From Mycolicibacterium rhodesiae JS60 (GTDB lineage Bacteria; Actinomycetota; Actinomycetes; Mycobacteriales; Mycobacteriaceae): DNA of 64,000 nucleotides. The position numbers and the translations under genes are program-made. The notes below the pieces were generated by a model. It had not been told where the DNA came from. It ran no database searches and saw nothing but the letters and a program-made list of their open reading frames with translations. Where the stretch lies: positions 1,054,001 to 1,118,000 of the forward strand of contig AGIQ01000002.1 of NCBI GenBank assembly GCA_000230935.2, read 5' to 3'. Shown here piece after piece: positions 25,815 to 34,117 of the stretch (position 1 is its first letter; each line of letters opens with the position of its first letter).

Positions 25815-27707
25815 TCAGTTGCTCGGCGGTGCGGTCACGCCGGTAAGAACTGCTTGCGTCGTGGTGGGCGGCGGGGCGACGGTGGTGGTGGGCGGGGCCA
25901 CCGTCGTCGTCGGGGGCTGAGTCGTTGTCGTCGGCGGCTGCGTGGTTGTCGTCGGGGGCTGTGTGGTCGTGGTCGTGGTGGTCGGCGGAGTCGTCGTCGT
26001 GGTGGTGGTTGTCGTCGTGGTGGTGGTCGTGGTTGTCGTCGTGGTCGATGGGGTGGTGGTGGTTGTCGTCGTGGTCGAGGGCGTCGTCGTCGGCACGACG
26101 GTGGTGGTCGCGGGAATCGTCGACTCGGTCGGCACCCCGTCCGAACCGGTGACCGTAACCGTCTGCGGCGGTATGACACTCGTGACCGACGGCTGCTCGC
26201 CAGGCTTCGTCACCCGGGTGGTCGTCGTGGTGGGTGTGCTGTCGGCACTGGTCAACGTGATCGCCAGCCCGCCGACCGCCACCGCCGCGAGGGCCGCGGC
26301 GATGCCGAACAACAGCGGCGGGCGCCGGTACCACGGCACGGGCGCGTCGACCAGTTCGGTCTCGGCGGTCTCCTGCTCGAACTCGATCATCGGGCGTTGG
26401 CCGGTGGCGCCCTGCGCCTGCTGGGCGTAATCGAAGGTGTAGTCCTCACCCGAATACGGCACCGGTTCCGCGCCGGGCACATCGTCCTGCGACCACGCCA
26501 ATGCGCGGAATGTCGCCGACGGTGAGCCGTCGGTCGCCGATTCCGTGGCGGCAGCGCCCGCCGTCCCGGCCGCCCAAGCAGCCGGGGCCAGCCCGGTCGG
26601 TGCGTCGGCCGCGGCAACCGCCATGCCCGTCGGCGCATCCGGTGCGCCGCCGCGCGCGGCAATCACCGCGGAGCCGATGGCCGCGTTCAGCCCGGCCAGG
26701 GGCGTGGTGATCACCGGAACCCGCAGTTCCTCGGAAAGCCGTTGGGTGAGAAGCGGTATCGCCGCACCGCCGCCGACGGTGGCGACCGCGGACAGGTTGA
26801 CCGCCGGAATTCTGTTGCGTTCCAGCGCATCCCCGAGCGCATCGAGGAATCCCGCGAGCGGCTCGGCGATCAGGGCTTCCAATTCGGGGCGGGTCACCCG
26901 GATGTCGGAGCGGAAGCCGGGCAGGTCGGCCGGCACCACCGTGGCGGTCTCCGAGGACAGCCGCTCCTTGGCCTGCCGGCATTCATCCCGCAGCCGGGTC
27001 AGGGCGCCGACCGCGTTGGTGCTGGCCGGATCGAGATCGGCGGAGTCGCGGATACCCGCGAGCACCTGAGTCAGCAGTGCCTGGTCGATCTGATCGCCGG
27101 AGAACTCCGCGAACCGCATCGTCTCGCCGATCTGCTGAAGGTTCGCACCCGCGTCGGCCAGCGTGATGTTGGCGCCGCTGCCGCCGAAGTCGCACAACGC
27201 GATCACGCCGTGCGCGGGCAGTCCCGGATCGGCTTGCAGCGCGGCCAGCGCGGCGGTCGCATCCGAGATCAGCGTCGGCGGCACACCGCCCGGCGACAGG
27301 GCCGGCCGGGTGCGCAGCGCGCCGCGCAGCGATCCGACCGCTCCCGGGCCCCAATAGGCCGGCACGGCGACCACCAGGCTGGACGGCGGCGAGCCGTCGT
27401 CGACCGTGCGGGCCATCGCTTCGAGCGCCTCGGCGATCAGGTCATCGCTGCGATGCGGCGACCCGTCGGCGGCCACCAGCGGCACCGGATCGCCCACTCG
27501 CTCGACGAATCCGCGGAACACCTGGCCGGCCTCGGTGAGGTTCGGGCTGGTCAACTCCGGATTCTGGGACGGGACCCCGACTTCGGCGGACCGGTTACCC
27601 CACAATGTGAGCACCGATCGACGGGTCACCGGCTGCCGGCCCGGGCGGGCCGCACCCAGGTTGGTCGCGCCGATCGACAACCCCAGCGATTCGCTCAATT
27701 CGCACAT
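25815..27707 (-). CDS. Membrane-anchored Hsp70-like protein with poly-Thr extracellular tail
   Basis: About 630 residues. Residues 1-340 resemble the actin-like ATPase domain of Hsp70 (SLGLSIGATNLG, LVVAVPAYWGPGAVGSLRGAL, IALCDFGGSGANITL, ATVGGGAAIPLL). There is no substrate-binding domain. A linker, a PWYRRPP motif near 457 and one membrane helix follow, then a long Thr/Pro tail with runs of up to about 19 threonines. ATPase inside and a flexible tail outside suggests a wall sensor. I start at ATG 27707; a TTG nine bases on, with AAGGG upstream, is an alternative. The next gene, iniR, is directly coupled, which makes a joint signalling role likely. Confidence 0.85.
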   Translation of the reverse strand: MCELSESLGLSIGATNLGAARPGRQPVTRRSVLTLWGNRSAEVGVPSQNPELTSPNLTEAGQVFRGFVERVGDPVPLVAADGSPHRSDDLIAEALEAMARTVDDGSPPSSLVVAVPAYWGPGAVGSLRGALRTRPALSPGGVPPTLISDATAALAALQADPGLPAHGVIALCDFGGSGANITLADAGANLQQIGETMRFAEFSGDQIDQALLTQVLAGIRDSADLDPASTNAVGALTRLRDECRQAKERLSSETATVVPADLPGFRSDIRVTRPELEALIAEPLAGFLDALGDALERNRIPAVNLSAVATVGGGAAIPLLTQRLSEELRVPVITTPLAGLNAAIGSAVIAARGGAPDAPTGMAVAAADAPTGLAPAAWAAGTAGAAATESATDGSPSATFRALAWSQDDVPGAEPVPYSGEDYTFDYAQQAQGATGQRPMIEFEQETAETELVDAPVPWYRRPPLLFGIAAALAAVAVGGLAITLTSADSTPTTTTTRVTKPGEQPSVTSVIPPQTVTVTGSDGVPTESTIPATTTVVPTTTPSTTTTTTTTPSTTTTTTTTTTTTTTTTTTTPPTTTTTTTQPPTTTTQPPTTTTQPPTTTVAPPTTTVAPPPTTTQAVLTGVTAPPSN

Positions 27708-27745
27708 CCCTTCGCCGCCGCTTCGGCGGGCGGTCTTCACCATAT

Positions 27746-27785
27746 CCCCTAATGACTTCCGAACCCCTAAGGCCACACCCCCTAA
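27746..27785. promoter_or_regulatory. Three CCCCTAA repeats between the Hsp70-like gene and the Rv0340-like gene
   Basis: CCCCTAA occurs at 27746-27752, 27764-27770 and 27779-27785 in the same orientation, in the 195-bp divergent intergenic region. The same CCCCTA core recurs in front of iniB at 28500-28550. Directly repeated short asymmetric boxes are typical for MalT-type activators, so these are candidate IniR sites. A TAACAT that could serve as a -10 element of the rightward promoter lies at 27840-27845. Confidence 0.5.
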
Positions 27786-27902
27786 CGGTGCCGCCGATCG
27801 GGTGGCTTCGACACCGATCACGGCGGATGTCGTGCCCGATAACATTCTGGGCACAAGCTGAAGTTCCTCTGTGACTATCGGCGGCAGGAGGGAAGACGTT
27901 CC

Positions 27903-28439
27903 ATGGCAAACTCGTTGCTCGACTTCGTGATGTCGCTCGTGCGGGATCCCGACGCCGCCGCGCGGTATGCCGCCGACCCGGCCGGCGCCATCGCCGATGC
28001 GCATCTGCCGGGGGTGACCAGCGCCGACGTCAATAACCTGATTCCGATGGTGGCGGACTCGCTGAACGGTCCGGTATCGGCAGGTGGCTTCGGGCCGATG
28101 GCCGGTGCGGCCGGGGACGGCAACGTATGGGCGAGTGGGGCCGCGACGGCCGCATTCGACGCATTCGACGCCCACCTGCCTGCCGCCGTGGCGGACTCGC
28201 ACCCGGTGATCACCGAGGTCGCCCAGCAGGCCGGCCTCGACCCGGCAGTGATCACCGATCGGGGCTTCGACTCCGCGGTGACGGACCTTCCGGACACGTT
28301 GACGCAGGTCACCGATGTCGCATTCGAGCACGATCCAGGTGCCGACGCCGGTGCGGACTGGGCGGACCACACCGCCTTCGACCACACGCACGTCGAGGAC
28401 ACCCATGGCACCAACGACCCCGGCTTCGACCTGTTCTGA
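27903..28439 (+). CDS. IniB N-terminal-domain protein (Rv0340-like)
   Basis: A 178-residue acidic protein. Its first 50 residues (SLLDFVMSLVRDPDAAARYA, DPAGAIADAHLPGVTSADVN) match the layout of the IniB N-terminus (LLDWILDLFRNEDAARAFVN), so the two share an N-terminal domain. The rest is Asp/His/Ala-rich (DHTAFDHTHVEDTHG). Size and position, between iniR and iniB, match M. tuberculosis Rv0340. ATG 27903 has GGAGGGAAG upstream. A hairpin terminator follows at once, so iniB may be expressed from its own promoter. The function is unknown. Confidence 0.85.
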   Translation: MANSLLDFVMSLVRDPDAAARYAADPAGAIADAHLPGVTSADVNNLIPMVADSLNGPVSAGGFGPMAGAAGDGNVWASGAATAAFDAFDAHLPAAVADSHPVITEVAQQAGLDPAVITDRGFDSAVTDLPDTLTQVTDVAFEHDPGADAGADWADHTAFDHTHVEDTHGTNDPGFDLF

Positions 28440-28450
28440 GACCCTCCTGC

Positions 28451-28482
28451 GAAACCCCACGTCCGCTGTGACGTGGGGTTTC
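28451..28482 (+). terminator. Hairpin terminator or attenuator after the Rv0340-like gene
   Basis: GAAACCCCACGT at 28451-28462 pairs perfectly with ACGTGGGGTTTC at 28471-28482 around an 8-base loop, followed by a TTCATCTC stretch. It is placed 11 bases after the stop codon and separates the upstream gene from the iniB promoter region. Confidence 0.75.
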
Positions 28483-28499
28483 TTCATCTCCGATGGCCG

Positions 28500-28550
28500 C
28501 CCTAGGGATCCCCTATTCCCCTAGGAAGGCACCCCTAGTGATCCCTAGTG
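28500..28550. promoter_or_regulatory. Cluster of five (C)CCCTA boxes upstream of iniB, candidate IniR sites
   Basis: Copies start at 28500 (CCCTAGGG), 28510 (CCCCTATT), 28518 (CCCCTAGG), 28532 (CCCCTAGTG) and 28543 (CCCTAGTG), spaced 8-14 bp. They lie 114-164 bases upstream of the iniB ATG. A related set precedes the Rv0340-like gene. The arrangement of direct repeats suggests cooperative binding of the MalT-type regulator IniR. Some copies are locally palindromic because CTAG is self-complementary. Confidence 0.6.
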
Positions 28551-28663
28551 GGGGCTTGGTGAAGAGGGGTTTCGACCCCGTTTTCGGCTGCCGACGGCGT
28601 CCATAACGTGGTCTGCAGATCGCCGGACAGGCCGGCGAGCACCTTGACTGAAAGGTCTCGACC

Positions 28664-29656
28664 ATGCTCACTCTCCTTGACTGGATCCTCGACCTGTTCC
28701 GCAACGAAGACGCCGCCCGCGCGTTCGTCAACGCTCCGGAGCAGACGATGCGCGACGCCGGCTTCGCCGGTATGTCGGCCGCTCAGGTCTCGACCGTCGC
28801 AGCCACCGCCGTCCCGGGCCTGGTGCTCGGCGGCGGCGACCCGATCGTCGGGCTGCAGCGCGCAGTGTCCAACAACTACGGCTTCGCCCCGGCCTACGAG
28901 CCGACGTTCCAGCCGGTGTACGCACCGTCGCCGACGTTCGCACCGCAGACCGACACCTCGTTGCTGAGCCCGGACCAGAATGCCGGCGCCAACGCCCAGC
29001 AGGGTGCCTTCAACCTCGGCTTCGGCGATATCACCTTCGGCCACAAGACCACCAACACCGCCACCGACGGCGGCGTGGTCGTCGACGGGAACAACCACGG
29101 CGACATCGTCAGCGGTGACGGCGCGGTGCTGGGCAACGGCAACGACGTCAACAACGGTGACGTGCTGGCCGGAGCCGGATCGAATGTTGCGGTGGGGCAC
29201 AGCCACATCCACGACAACGGCACCACCGCCACCGGCGGCAGCACCGTGATCAAGGACAACGGCGCACCTGTCTTCAACGACGTCGACGCCAGTGGTGGCA
29301 ACGGCGGCGGAGCCTCCGCCGGTGGCAGCCTGATCGGCCTCGGCGGTGGACATGCCTCGGGTGGCAACGCCGGTGGTGGGGGCATCACCATCATCGACAG
29401 CCAGACGTCGACCAATAGCGCCAATCACGCCAGCTCGCCGGTCTACACCCAGACCGACACCCACGCGACGACCTCCGCCAAGACCACGGTCACCGATCAC
29501 TCCGACAACTCGGTGCACTCGGTCGTCGACAGCTCGACCCACGAGTCCAGCCACACCTCGCTGGACGCCAGCCACGACACCACGCTGGTCAACAGCCACC
29601 TCGACGCCAGCCACGACCTGGCGTTCGCATCTGGCAATCACCTGCTGGGTTTCTGA
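28664..29656 (+). CDS. iniB: IniB, isoniazid-inducible Gly/Asn-rich protein
   Basis: A 330-residue protein, the first gene of the iniBAC set induced in M. tuberculosis by cell-wall inhibitors such as isoniazid and ethambutol. The N-terminal domain (about 1-50) is shared with the preceding gene. From about residue 115 the sequence has irregular N-G-D/H-G repeats (NNHGDIVSGDGAVLGNGND) that could form a beta-helix, then a Gly-rich part and a Ser/Thr/His-rich tail (STHESSHTSLDASHD). There is no obvious signal peptide. ATG 28664 has GAAAGG upstream. Confidence 0.92.
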   Translation: MLTLLDWILDLFRNEDAARAFVNAPEQTMRDAGFAGMSAAQVSTVAATAVPGLVLGGGDPIVGLQRAVSNNYGFAPAYEPTFQPVYAPSPTFAPQTDTSLLSPDQNAGANAQQGAFNLGFGDITFGHKTTNTATDGGVVVDGNNHGDIVSGDGAVLGNGNDVNNGDVLAGAGSNVAVGHSHIHDNGTTATGGSTVIKDNGAPVFNDVDASGGNGGGASAGGSLIGLGGGHASGGNAGGGGITIIDSQTSTNSANHASSPVYTQTDTHATTSAKTTVTDHSDNSVHSVVDSSTHESSHTSLDASHDTTLVNSHLDASHDLAFASGNHLLGF

Positions 29657-29665
29657 GGAAGGGAC

Positions 29666-29701
29666 GGCGGGGATCTCCACCAGTGTGTGGAGGTCCCCGC
29701 C
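29666..29701 (+). terminator. 15-bp hairpin between iniB and iniA
   Basis: GGCGGGGATCTCCAC at 29666-29680 pairs with GTGGAGGTCCCCGCC at 29687-29701 (one G-T pair) around a 6-base loop. It has no strong U tract, so it may act as a partial terminator or as an mRNA stabiliser setting a higher level of IniB than of IniA. Confidence 0.55.
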
Positions 29702-29746
29702 GCTCGACTGCGCCTACGGTGTTAATCGCGAGTATTGGGAGGGCAT

Positions 29747-31582
29747 GTGACGCAACCGGAGGACCCGCGCCGGGTCAAAGTGATCGTCGAGCTGATCGAT
29801 CACACCAGCGCTATCGCCGACCTCAACGACCGTGGCGATCTGGTGACGCGGCTGGCCATCGCCAAGGAGCGCATCACCGACCCGCAGATCCGGGTGGTCA
29901 TCGCCGGCCAGCTCAAGCAGGGCAAGAGCCAGCTGCTCAACTCGCTGCTCAACATGCCGGTGGCCCGCGTCGGCGATGACGAGACCACCGCACTGGTGAC
30001 CGTGATCAGCTATGCCGACCAGCCGTCGGCCCGGTTGATCGTCTCGGTGGGAGAAGGGGTTCCGCCGCAGGAGATCGACATCCCGATCGACGACATCCGC
30101 CACGACCTGCGCCGGGCGCCGCAGGCGCAGGGCCGGGAAGTGTTGCGTGTCGAGGTCGGTGCGCCCAGCCCGCTGCTCAAGGGCGGCCTGGCATTCATCG
30201 ACACACCCGGCGTCGGCGGGCACGGGCAGCCGCACCTGTCGTCGACTCTCGGGTTGCTGCCCGACGCCGACGCGATGCTGATGATCAGTGACACCAGCCA
30301 GGAGTTCACCGAGCCGGAGATGCGGTTCATCCGCCAGGCGCACGAGATCTGCCCGACGGGCGCGATCGTGGCCACCAAGACCGACCTGTATCCGTTCTGG
30401 CGCGAGATCGTCGCGACCAACGCCGGCCATCTGCAACGGGCCGGCCTCGCGCTGCCGGTCATTCCGGCGTCGTCGCTGCTGCGCAGCCACGCCATCGAGC
30501 TCAACGACTCCGAACTCAACGACGAGTCGAACTTCCCGGCGATCGTCGCCTTCCTCTCCGAGAAGGTGCTGTCCCGGGAGAGCGACCAGGTGCGCGATCA
30601 TGTGGTCGCTGAAATCCGTTCGGCAGCAGAACATCTCAGCATGGCGGTGAATTCGGAGCTGGCGGCGCTGAGTGATCCCGACGAGGCGCGCAAGCTCACC
30701 GAGGACCTGGAACGGCGCAAGTTGGAAGCCCAGGACGCACTGCAGCAGACCGCGCTGTGGCAACAGGTCCTCAACGACGGCATCGCGGATCTGACCGCCG
30801 ACGTCGAGCACGACCTGCGCGCCCGGTTCCGTGCCATCACCCAGCACATCGAGGGCGTCATCGACGACTGCGACCCCACCCAGCACTGGGCGGAGATCGG
30901 CGCCGAGGTCGAGGACAGCGTCGCCAACGCCGTCGGCGACAACTTCGTGTGGGCCTATCAGCGGGCCGAGGCGCTCGCCGAAGAGGTCGGCCGGACCTTC
31001 GTCGAAGCCGGCCTGAACGCCATCCAGATGCCGGAGGTGAGCGCGGCCGAGATGGGTGCCGGAGTGGGCCGGCTCAAATCGATGGCCCGTCTGGAAGCCA
31101 AGCCGATCGGCAAGGGCCACAAGGTGATCACCAGCATGCGCGGGTCGTACGGTGGTGTGCTGATGTTCGGCATGCTCACCTCGGTGGCGGGCCTGGGCAT
31201 GTTCAACCCGCTGTCATTGGGGGCGGGACTGCTGTTGGGGCGCAAAGCCTACAAGGAGGACATGGAGAACCGCATGATGCGGGTGCGCGGGGAGGCGAAG
31301 ACGAACTTGCGCCGCTTCATCGACGACGTGCTGTTCGTCGTGTCCAAGGAATCGCGCGACCGGCTCAAGAACGTCCAGCGCCAACTGCGCGACCATTACC
31401 GCGGCATCGCCAACCAGACCACCCGCTCGCTCAACGAGTCACTGCAATCCACCATCGCCGCTGCGCGGATGGAGGAGGCCGACCGCAACAGCCGCGTCCA
31501 TGAACTCGAGCGACAGGTCAATATCCTGATGCAGGTCATCGACAACGCCGAAAAGCTCTCTCCCCGTGGTGCTATCGGCTAG
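29747..31582 (+). CDS. iniA: IniA, bacterial dynamin-like GTPase
   Basis: A 611-residue membrane-remodelling GTPase. The G1 loop is AGQLKQGKS at about 53-61, G3 is DTPGVGGHG and G4 is TKTD. The second half is a long helical bundle with a hydrophobic paddle near residues 470-500 (GGVLMFGMLTSVAGLGMFNP), the membrane-insertion element. M. smegmatis IniA is known to split membranes and to add to tolerance of cell-wall drugs. I use GTG 29747, placed behind GGGAGGG; a TTG at 29735 is unlikely. The 3' end overlaps a reverse-strand gene by 11 bases. Confidence 0.94.
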   Translation: MTQPEDPRRVKVIVELIDHTSAIADLNDRGDLVTRLAIAKERITDPQIRVVIAGQLKQGKSQLLNSLLNMPVARVGDDETTALVTVISYADQPSARLIVSVGEGVPPQEIDIPIDDIRHDLRRAPQAQGREVLRVEVGAPSPLLKGGLAFIDTPGVGGHGQPHLSSTLGLLPDADAMLMISDTSQEFTEPEMRFIRQAHEICPTGAIVATKTDLYPFWREIVATNAGHLQRAGLALPVIPASSLLRSHAIELNDSELNDESNFPAIVAFLSEKVLSRESDQVRDHVVAEIRSAAEHLSMAVNSELAALSDPDEARKLTEDLERRKLEAQDALQQTALWQQVLNDGIADLTADVEHDLRARFRAITQHIEGVIDDCDPTQHWAEIGAEVEDSVANAVGDNFVWAYQRAEALAEEVGRTFVEAGLNAIQMPEVSAAEMGAGVGRLKSMARLEAKPIGKGHKVITSMRGSYGGVLMFGMLTSVAGLGMFNPLSLGAGLLLGRKAYKEDMENRMMRVRGEAKTNLRRFIDDVLFVVSKESRDRLKNVQRQLRDHYRGIANQTTRSLNESLQSTIAAARMEEADRNSRVHELERQVNILMQVIDNAEKLSPRGAIG

Positions 31583-31979
31583 GGCGGGTGACACGCGGAC
31601 CCGGCGGATTGGTGACGCGGGTCGGGAACGTGCCGGGGAAGGTCGGCGCCGTCCGCTCCGCCGGTGGGATGGCGGACTGGTCGCTGGTCGTGGTCGGCGT
31701 CCCGCTGGTGGTGCTTTCGCCGGGCAGCCCGATATCGGTGGTGGACAGCCGCACCGGCGGATACGACGTGCTCGTCGAGCCCTTGGTGGTGCCGGCGACG
31801 TGCGGGGCCTCGGGCACATAGGTTCCGGGCGGTGGGACGGTCTCGGTCTCCGAGTTGCTCCACTTGCTCGACATCGTCACCACGGCGTAGACGAGAATCG
31901 CGATCAGCGCCAGCCCGAGCAGCCCCGCAGCGGACGTCGCGGCCGAGGTGCGGTACCACGGCGTGTTCTGCGGAGGCAT
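31572..31979 (-). CDS. Single-pass PWYR-motif membrane protein with Thr/Ser/Pro tail
   Basis: A 135-residue protein. After MPPQNT comes the PWYR motif, then one membrane helix at about residues 17-38 (LLGLALIAILVYAVV), then an extracellular segment rich in Thr, Ser and Pro. The ATG at 31979 follows a short spacer from the iniC start on the other strand. It lies between iniA and iniC and reads against them, overlapping the end of iniA. Two more proteins of this kind lie just after iniC, and the Hsp70-like protein upstream of iniR carries the same PWYR-TM-Thr arrangement. Function is unknown. Confidence 0.75.
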   Translation of the reverse strand: MPPQNTPWYRTSAATSAAGLLGLALIAILVYAVVTMSSKWSNSETETVPPPGTYVPEAPHVAGTTKGSTSTSYPPVRLSTTDIGLPGESTTSGTPTTTSDQSAIPPAERTAPTFPGTFPTRVTNPPGPRVTRPSR

Positions 31980-32036
31980 GGCGGCTGATCCTAGCTGCGA
32001 TGCGCGCAGCCCGCCGAACCGTAGACTCGTCGTTCG

Positions 32037-33515
32037 ATGAGCACCAGCGATCAGGTTCGCGCGATCCTGGGCGGCACCCGTCGCGCATACCAGGGTGAAC
32101 CGGCATACCGCGAGCGGCCCGACGTCTGGGGCGAGCTGGACCGCATTGCCGGGCGGCTCAACCAGCCGATGCGGATCGCCCTGGCCGGCACTCTCAAAGC
32201 CGGGAAATCCACCCTGGTCAACGCCCTGGTCGGGGAGAACATCGCGCCCACTGATGCCACCGAGGCCACCCGCATCGTCACCTGGTTCCGGAACGGCCCG
32301 ATCCCGAAGGTGACCGCAAATCACGTGGGCGGGCGGCGCTCCAATGTACCGATCGCCCGCGATAGGGGTCTGACCTTCGACTTCGGCCGCCTTGACGCCG
32401 ACGACATCGTCGACCTCGACGTGGAGTGGCCTGCCCCGGAGTTGATCGACGCCACCATCATCGACACGCCCGGCACGTCCTCGCTGTCGCGGGACGTCTC
32501 GGAACGCACGCTGCGCCTGCTGGTACCCGAGGACGGGGTGCCCCGCGTCGATGCGGTGGTCTTCCTGCTCCGTACGCTCAACGCCGCCGACATCGCGTTG
32601 CTCAAGCAGATCGGCGAGCTCGTCGGCGGGTCATCCGGGGCGCTCGGGGTGATCGGGGTGGCGTCGCGGGCCGACGAGATCGGCGCGGGGCGCCTCGACG
32701 CGATGCTGTCGGCCAAGGATGTCGCTCAGCGGTTCACCGCTGAGCTGGACCGGACCGGTATCTGCCAGGCGGTGGTACCCGTCTCGGGTCTGCTGGCGCT
32801 GACCGCCCGCACGCTGCGGCAGAGCGAGTTCGCCGCACTGGAGAAGCTGGCGGCGGTCGACACCGCCGAGCTGAACAAGGCCATGCTCAGCGTGGATCGC
32901 TTTGTCCGCGAAGACAGTTCACTGCCCGTGGACGCCCAGACCCGGGCGCAGCTGCTGGACCGGTTCGGCATGTTCGGTATCCGGATCTCCATTGCGGTAT
33001 TGCGTTCGGGGATAACCGATTCCGTCAGCCTGGCCGACGAGCTGCTGGAACGCAGCGGGCTGGTCGCACTGCGTGACGTGATCGACCAGCAGTTCGCGCA
33101 GCGATCCGAACTGCTCAAGGCGCATACCGCGCTGGTGTCGCTGCGCCGGTTCGTGGAGCTGCACCCGATCACCGCGACGCCCTACATCATCGCCGACATC
33201 GACCCGCTGCTCGCCGACACCCACGCCTTCGAGGAACTCCGGCTGCTCAGCCAACTTCGTTCGCGCCCAACGACTCTGACCGAAGACGAGATGGTGTCCC
33301 TGCGTCGGATGATCGGCGGATCGGGAACCGATCCGGCCAGCCGGCTGGGGTTGGCCCCCGAAGCCCGAGACGACGGACCGCGCGCGGCCTTCGCCGCGGC
33401 TCAGCGCTGGCGCCGTCGTTCGGAACATCCGCTCAACGACCCGTTCACCACCAGGGCGTGCCGGGCCGCGGTGCGCAGCGCCGAAGCGCTGGTCGCGATG
33501 TACGCCGCCCGCTAG
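32037..33515 (+). CDS. iniC: IniC, bacterial dynamin-like GTPase
   Basis: A 492-residue partner of IniA. The G1 loop is AGTLKAGKST at 50-59, G3 is DTPGTSSLS, and the rest is helical. It lacks the clear hydrophobic paddle of IniA, so the two may form a hetero-oligomer with IniA as the membrane-inserting part. In M. tuberculosis it follows iniA directly; here a reverse-strand gene separates them, so iniC either depends on read-through across that gene or has its own promoter in 31980-32036. Confidence 0.93.
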   Translation: MSTSDQVRAILGGTRRAYQGEPAYRERPDVWGELDRIAGRLNQPMRIALAGTLKAGKSTLVNALVGENIAPTDATEATRIVTWFRNGPIPKVTANHVGGRRSNVPIARDRGLTFDFGRLDADDIVDLDVEWPAPELIDATIIDTPGTSSLSRDVSERTLRLLVPEDGVPRVDAVVFLLRTLNAADIALLKQIGELVGGSSGALGVIGVASRADEIGAGRLDAMLSAKDVAQRFTAELDRTGICQAVVPVSGLLALTARTLRQSEFAALEKLAAVDTAELNKAMLSVDRFVREDSSLPVDAQTRAQLLDRFGMFGIRISIAVLRSGITDSVSLADELLERSGLVALRDVIDQQFAQRSELLKAHTALVSLRRFVELHPITATPYIIADIDPLLADTHAFEELRLLSQLRSRPTTLTEDEMVSLRRMIGGSGTDPASRLGLAPEARDDGPRAAFAAAQRWRRRSEHPLNDPFTTRACRAAVRSAEALVAMYAAR

Positions 33516-34099
33516 CCGCCGGGGCGCGGGAGCGGGAACGTCGGCATGAACTGCTCCCGGGTGGTGGGAGTCACCGTCTCGGTCACCGTGCTCACCGAGG
33601 TAGACACCGTCGTAGTTGTGCTGGTGCTGGTGCTCGTCGACGGGGCCGCGGTGGTCGTCGTCGTGGTCGGCGCCTCGGTCGTCGTGGTCGTGGTGGCCGG
33701 TGCCTCCGATGTCGCGGTCGGGGACTGGGTCACCGTCTGGGTGACGCCCGGCTCCGGGGCGACCGATGCCGACTGCTCCGCCGAGCTGGGCGTGGTCGGG
33801 GCCGTCGTTGGGGTGGTGGCCGGACCCGAGCCACCGCTGCCGGTGAACTTCACGATCGCGTAGACGAGCAGAGCCAGGATGACCGCGGTCAGGACCCCGA
33901 GGCCGACGAGCGCCGCCGGCTTCCGGTACCACGGGGTGGGCTCGGGCGGCGGCGGGTAGTCGCCGTAACCGGTCGGCGCACCGTAGGCGGGCTGCTGGTA
34001 ATCGCTGTAGGCCTGGCCGCCGGTGCCGCCGTGGTTCGCGTACTGCGTCGGCTCGCTGTCGGAATAGTTGTTCGGGTCGTCTGAACCGTCACGTGCCAT
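33512..34099 (-). CDS. Single-pass PWYRKP membrane protein, Thr-rich tail
   Basis: A 195-residue protein. The cytosolic N-terminus is rich in Gly, Tyr, Asp and Pro (about 1-55), then PWYRKPAAL leads into one membrane helix (about 62-87). The outer part is dominated by Thr/Ser/Ala runs (TTTTTTEAPTTTTTTAAPST). It ends with PTFPLPRPGG. It overlaps the iniC stop by four bases from the other strand. It is likely in one transcript with the next upstream gene (34118-34738), from which it is separated by 18 bases. Confidence 0.78.
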   Translation of the reverse strand: MARDGSDDPNNYSDSEPTQYANHGGTGGQAYSDYQQPAYGAPTGYGDYPPPPEPTPWYRKPAALVGLGVLTAVILALLVYAIVKFTGSGGSGPATTPTTAPTTPSSAEQSASVAPEPGVTQTVTQSPTATSEAPATTTTTTEAPTTTTTTAAPSTSTSTSTTTTVSTSVSTVTETVTPTTREQFMPTFPLPRPGG

Positions 34100-34117
34100 G
34101 GGTTCCGATGGTAGCCG

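Noticed and set aside
25900..26110. Dense GTGGTGGTC-type repeats that could suggest a CRISPR or VNTR array
   Set aside because: They are codons for the poly-Thr tail of the Hsp70-like protein; there are no regular spacers.
27708..28487. N-terminal extension of the Hsp70-like frame up to 28487
   Set aside because: The extension runs antisense through the Rv0340-like gene, has no Hsp70 similarity, and the conserved domain starts near 27707.
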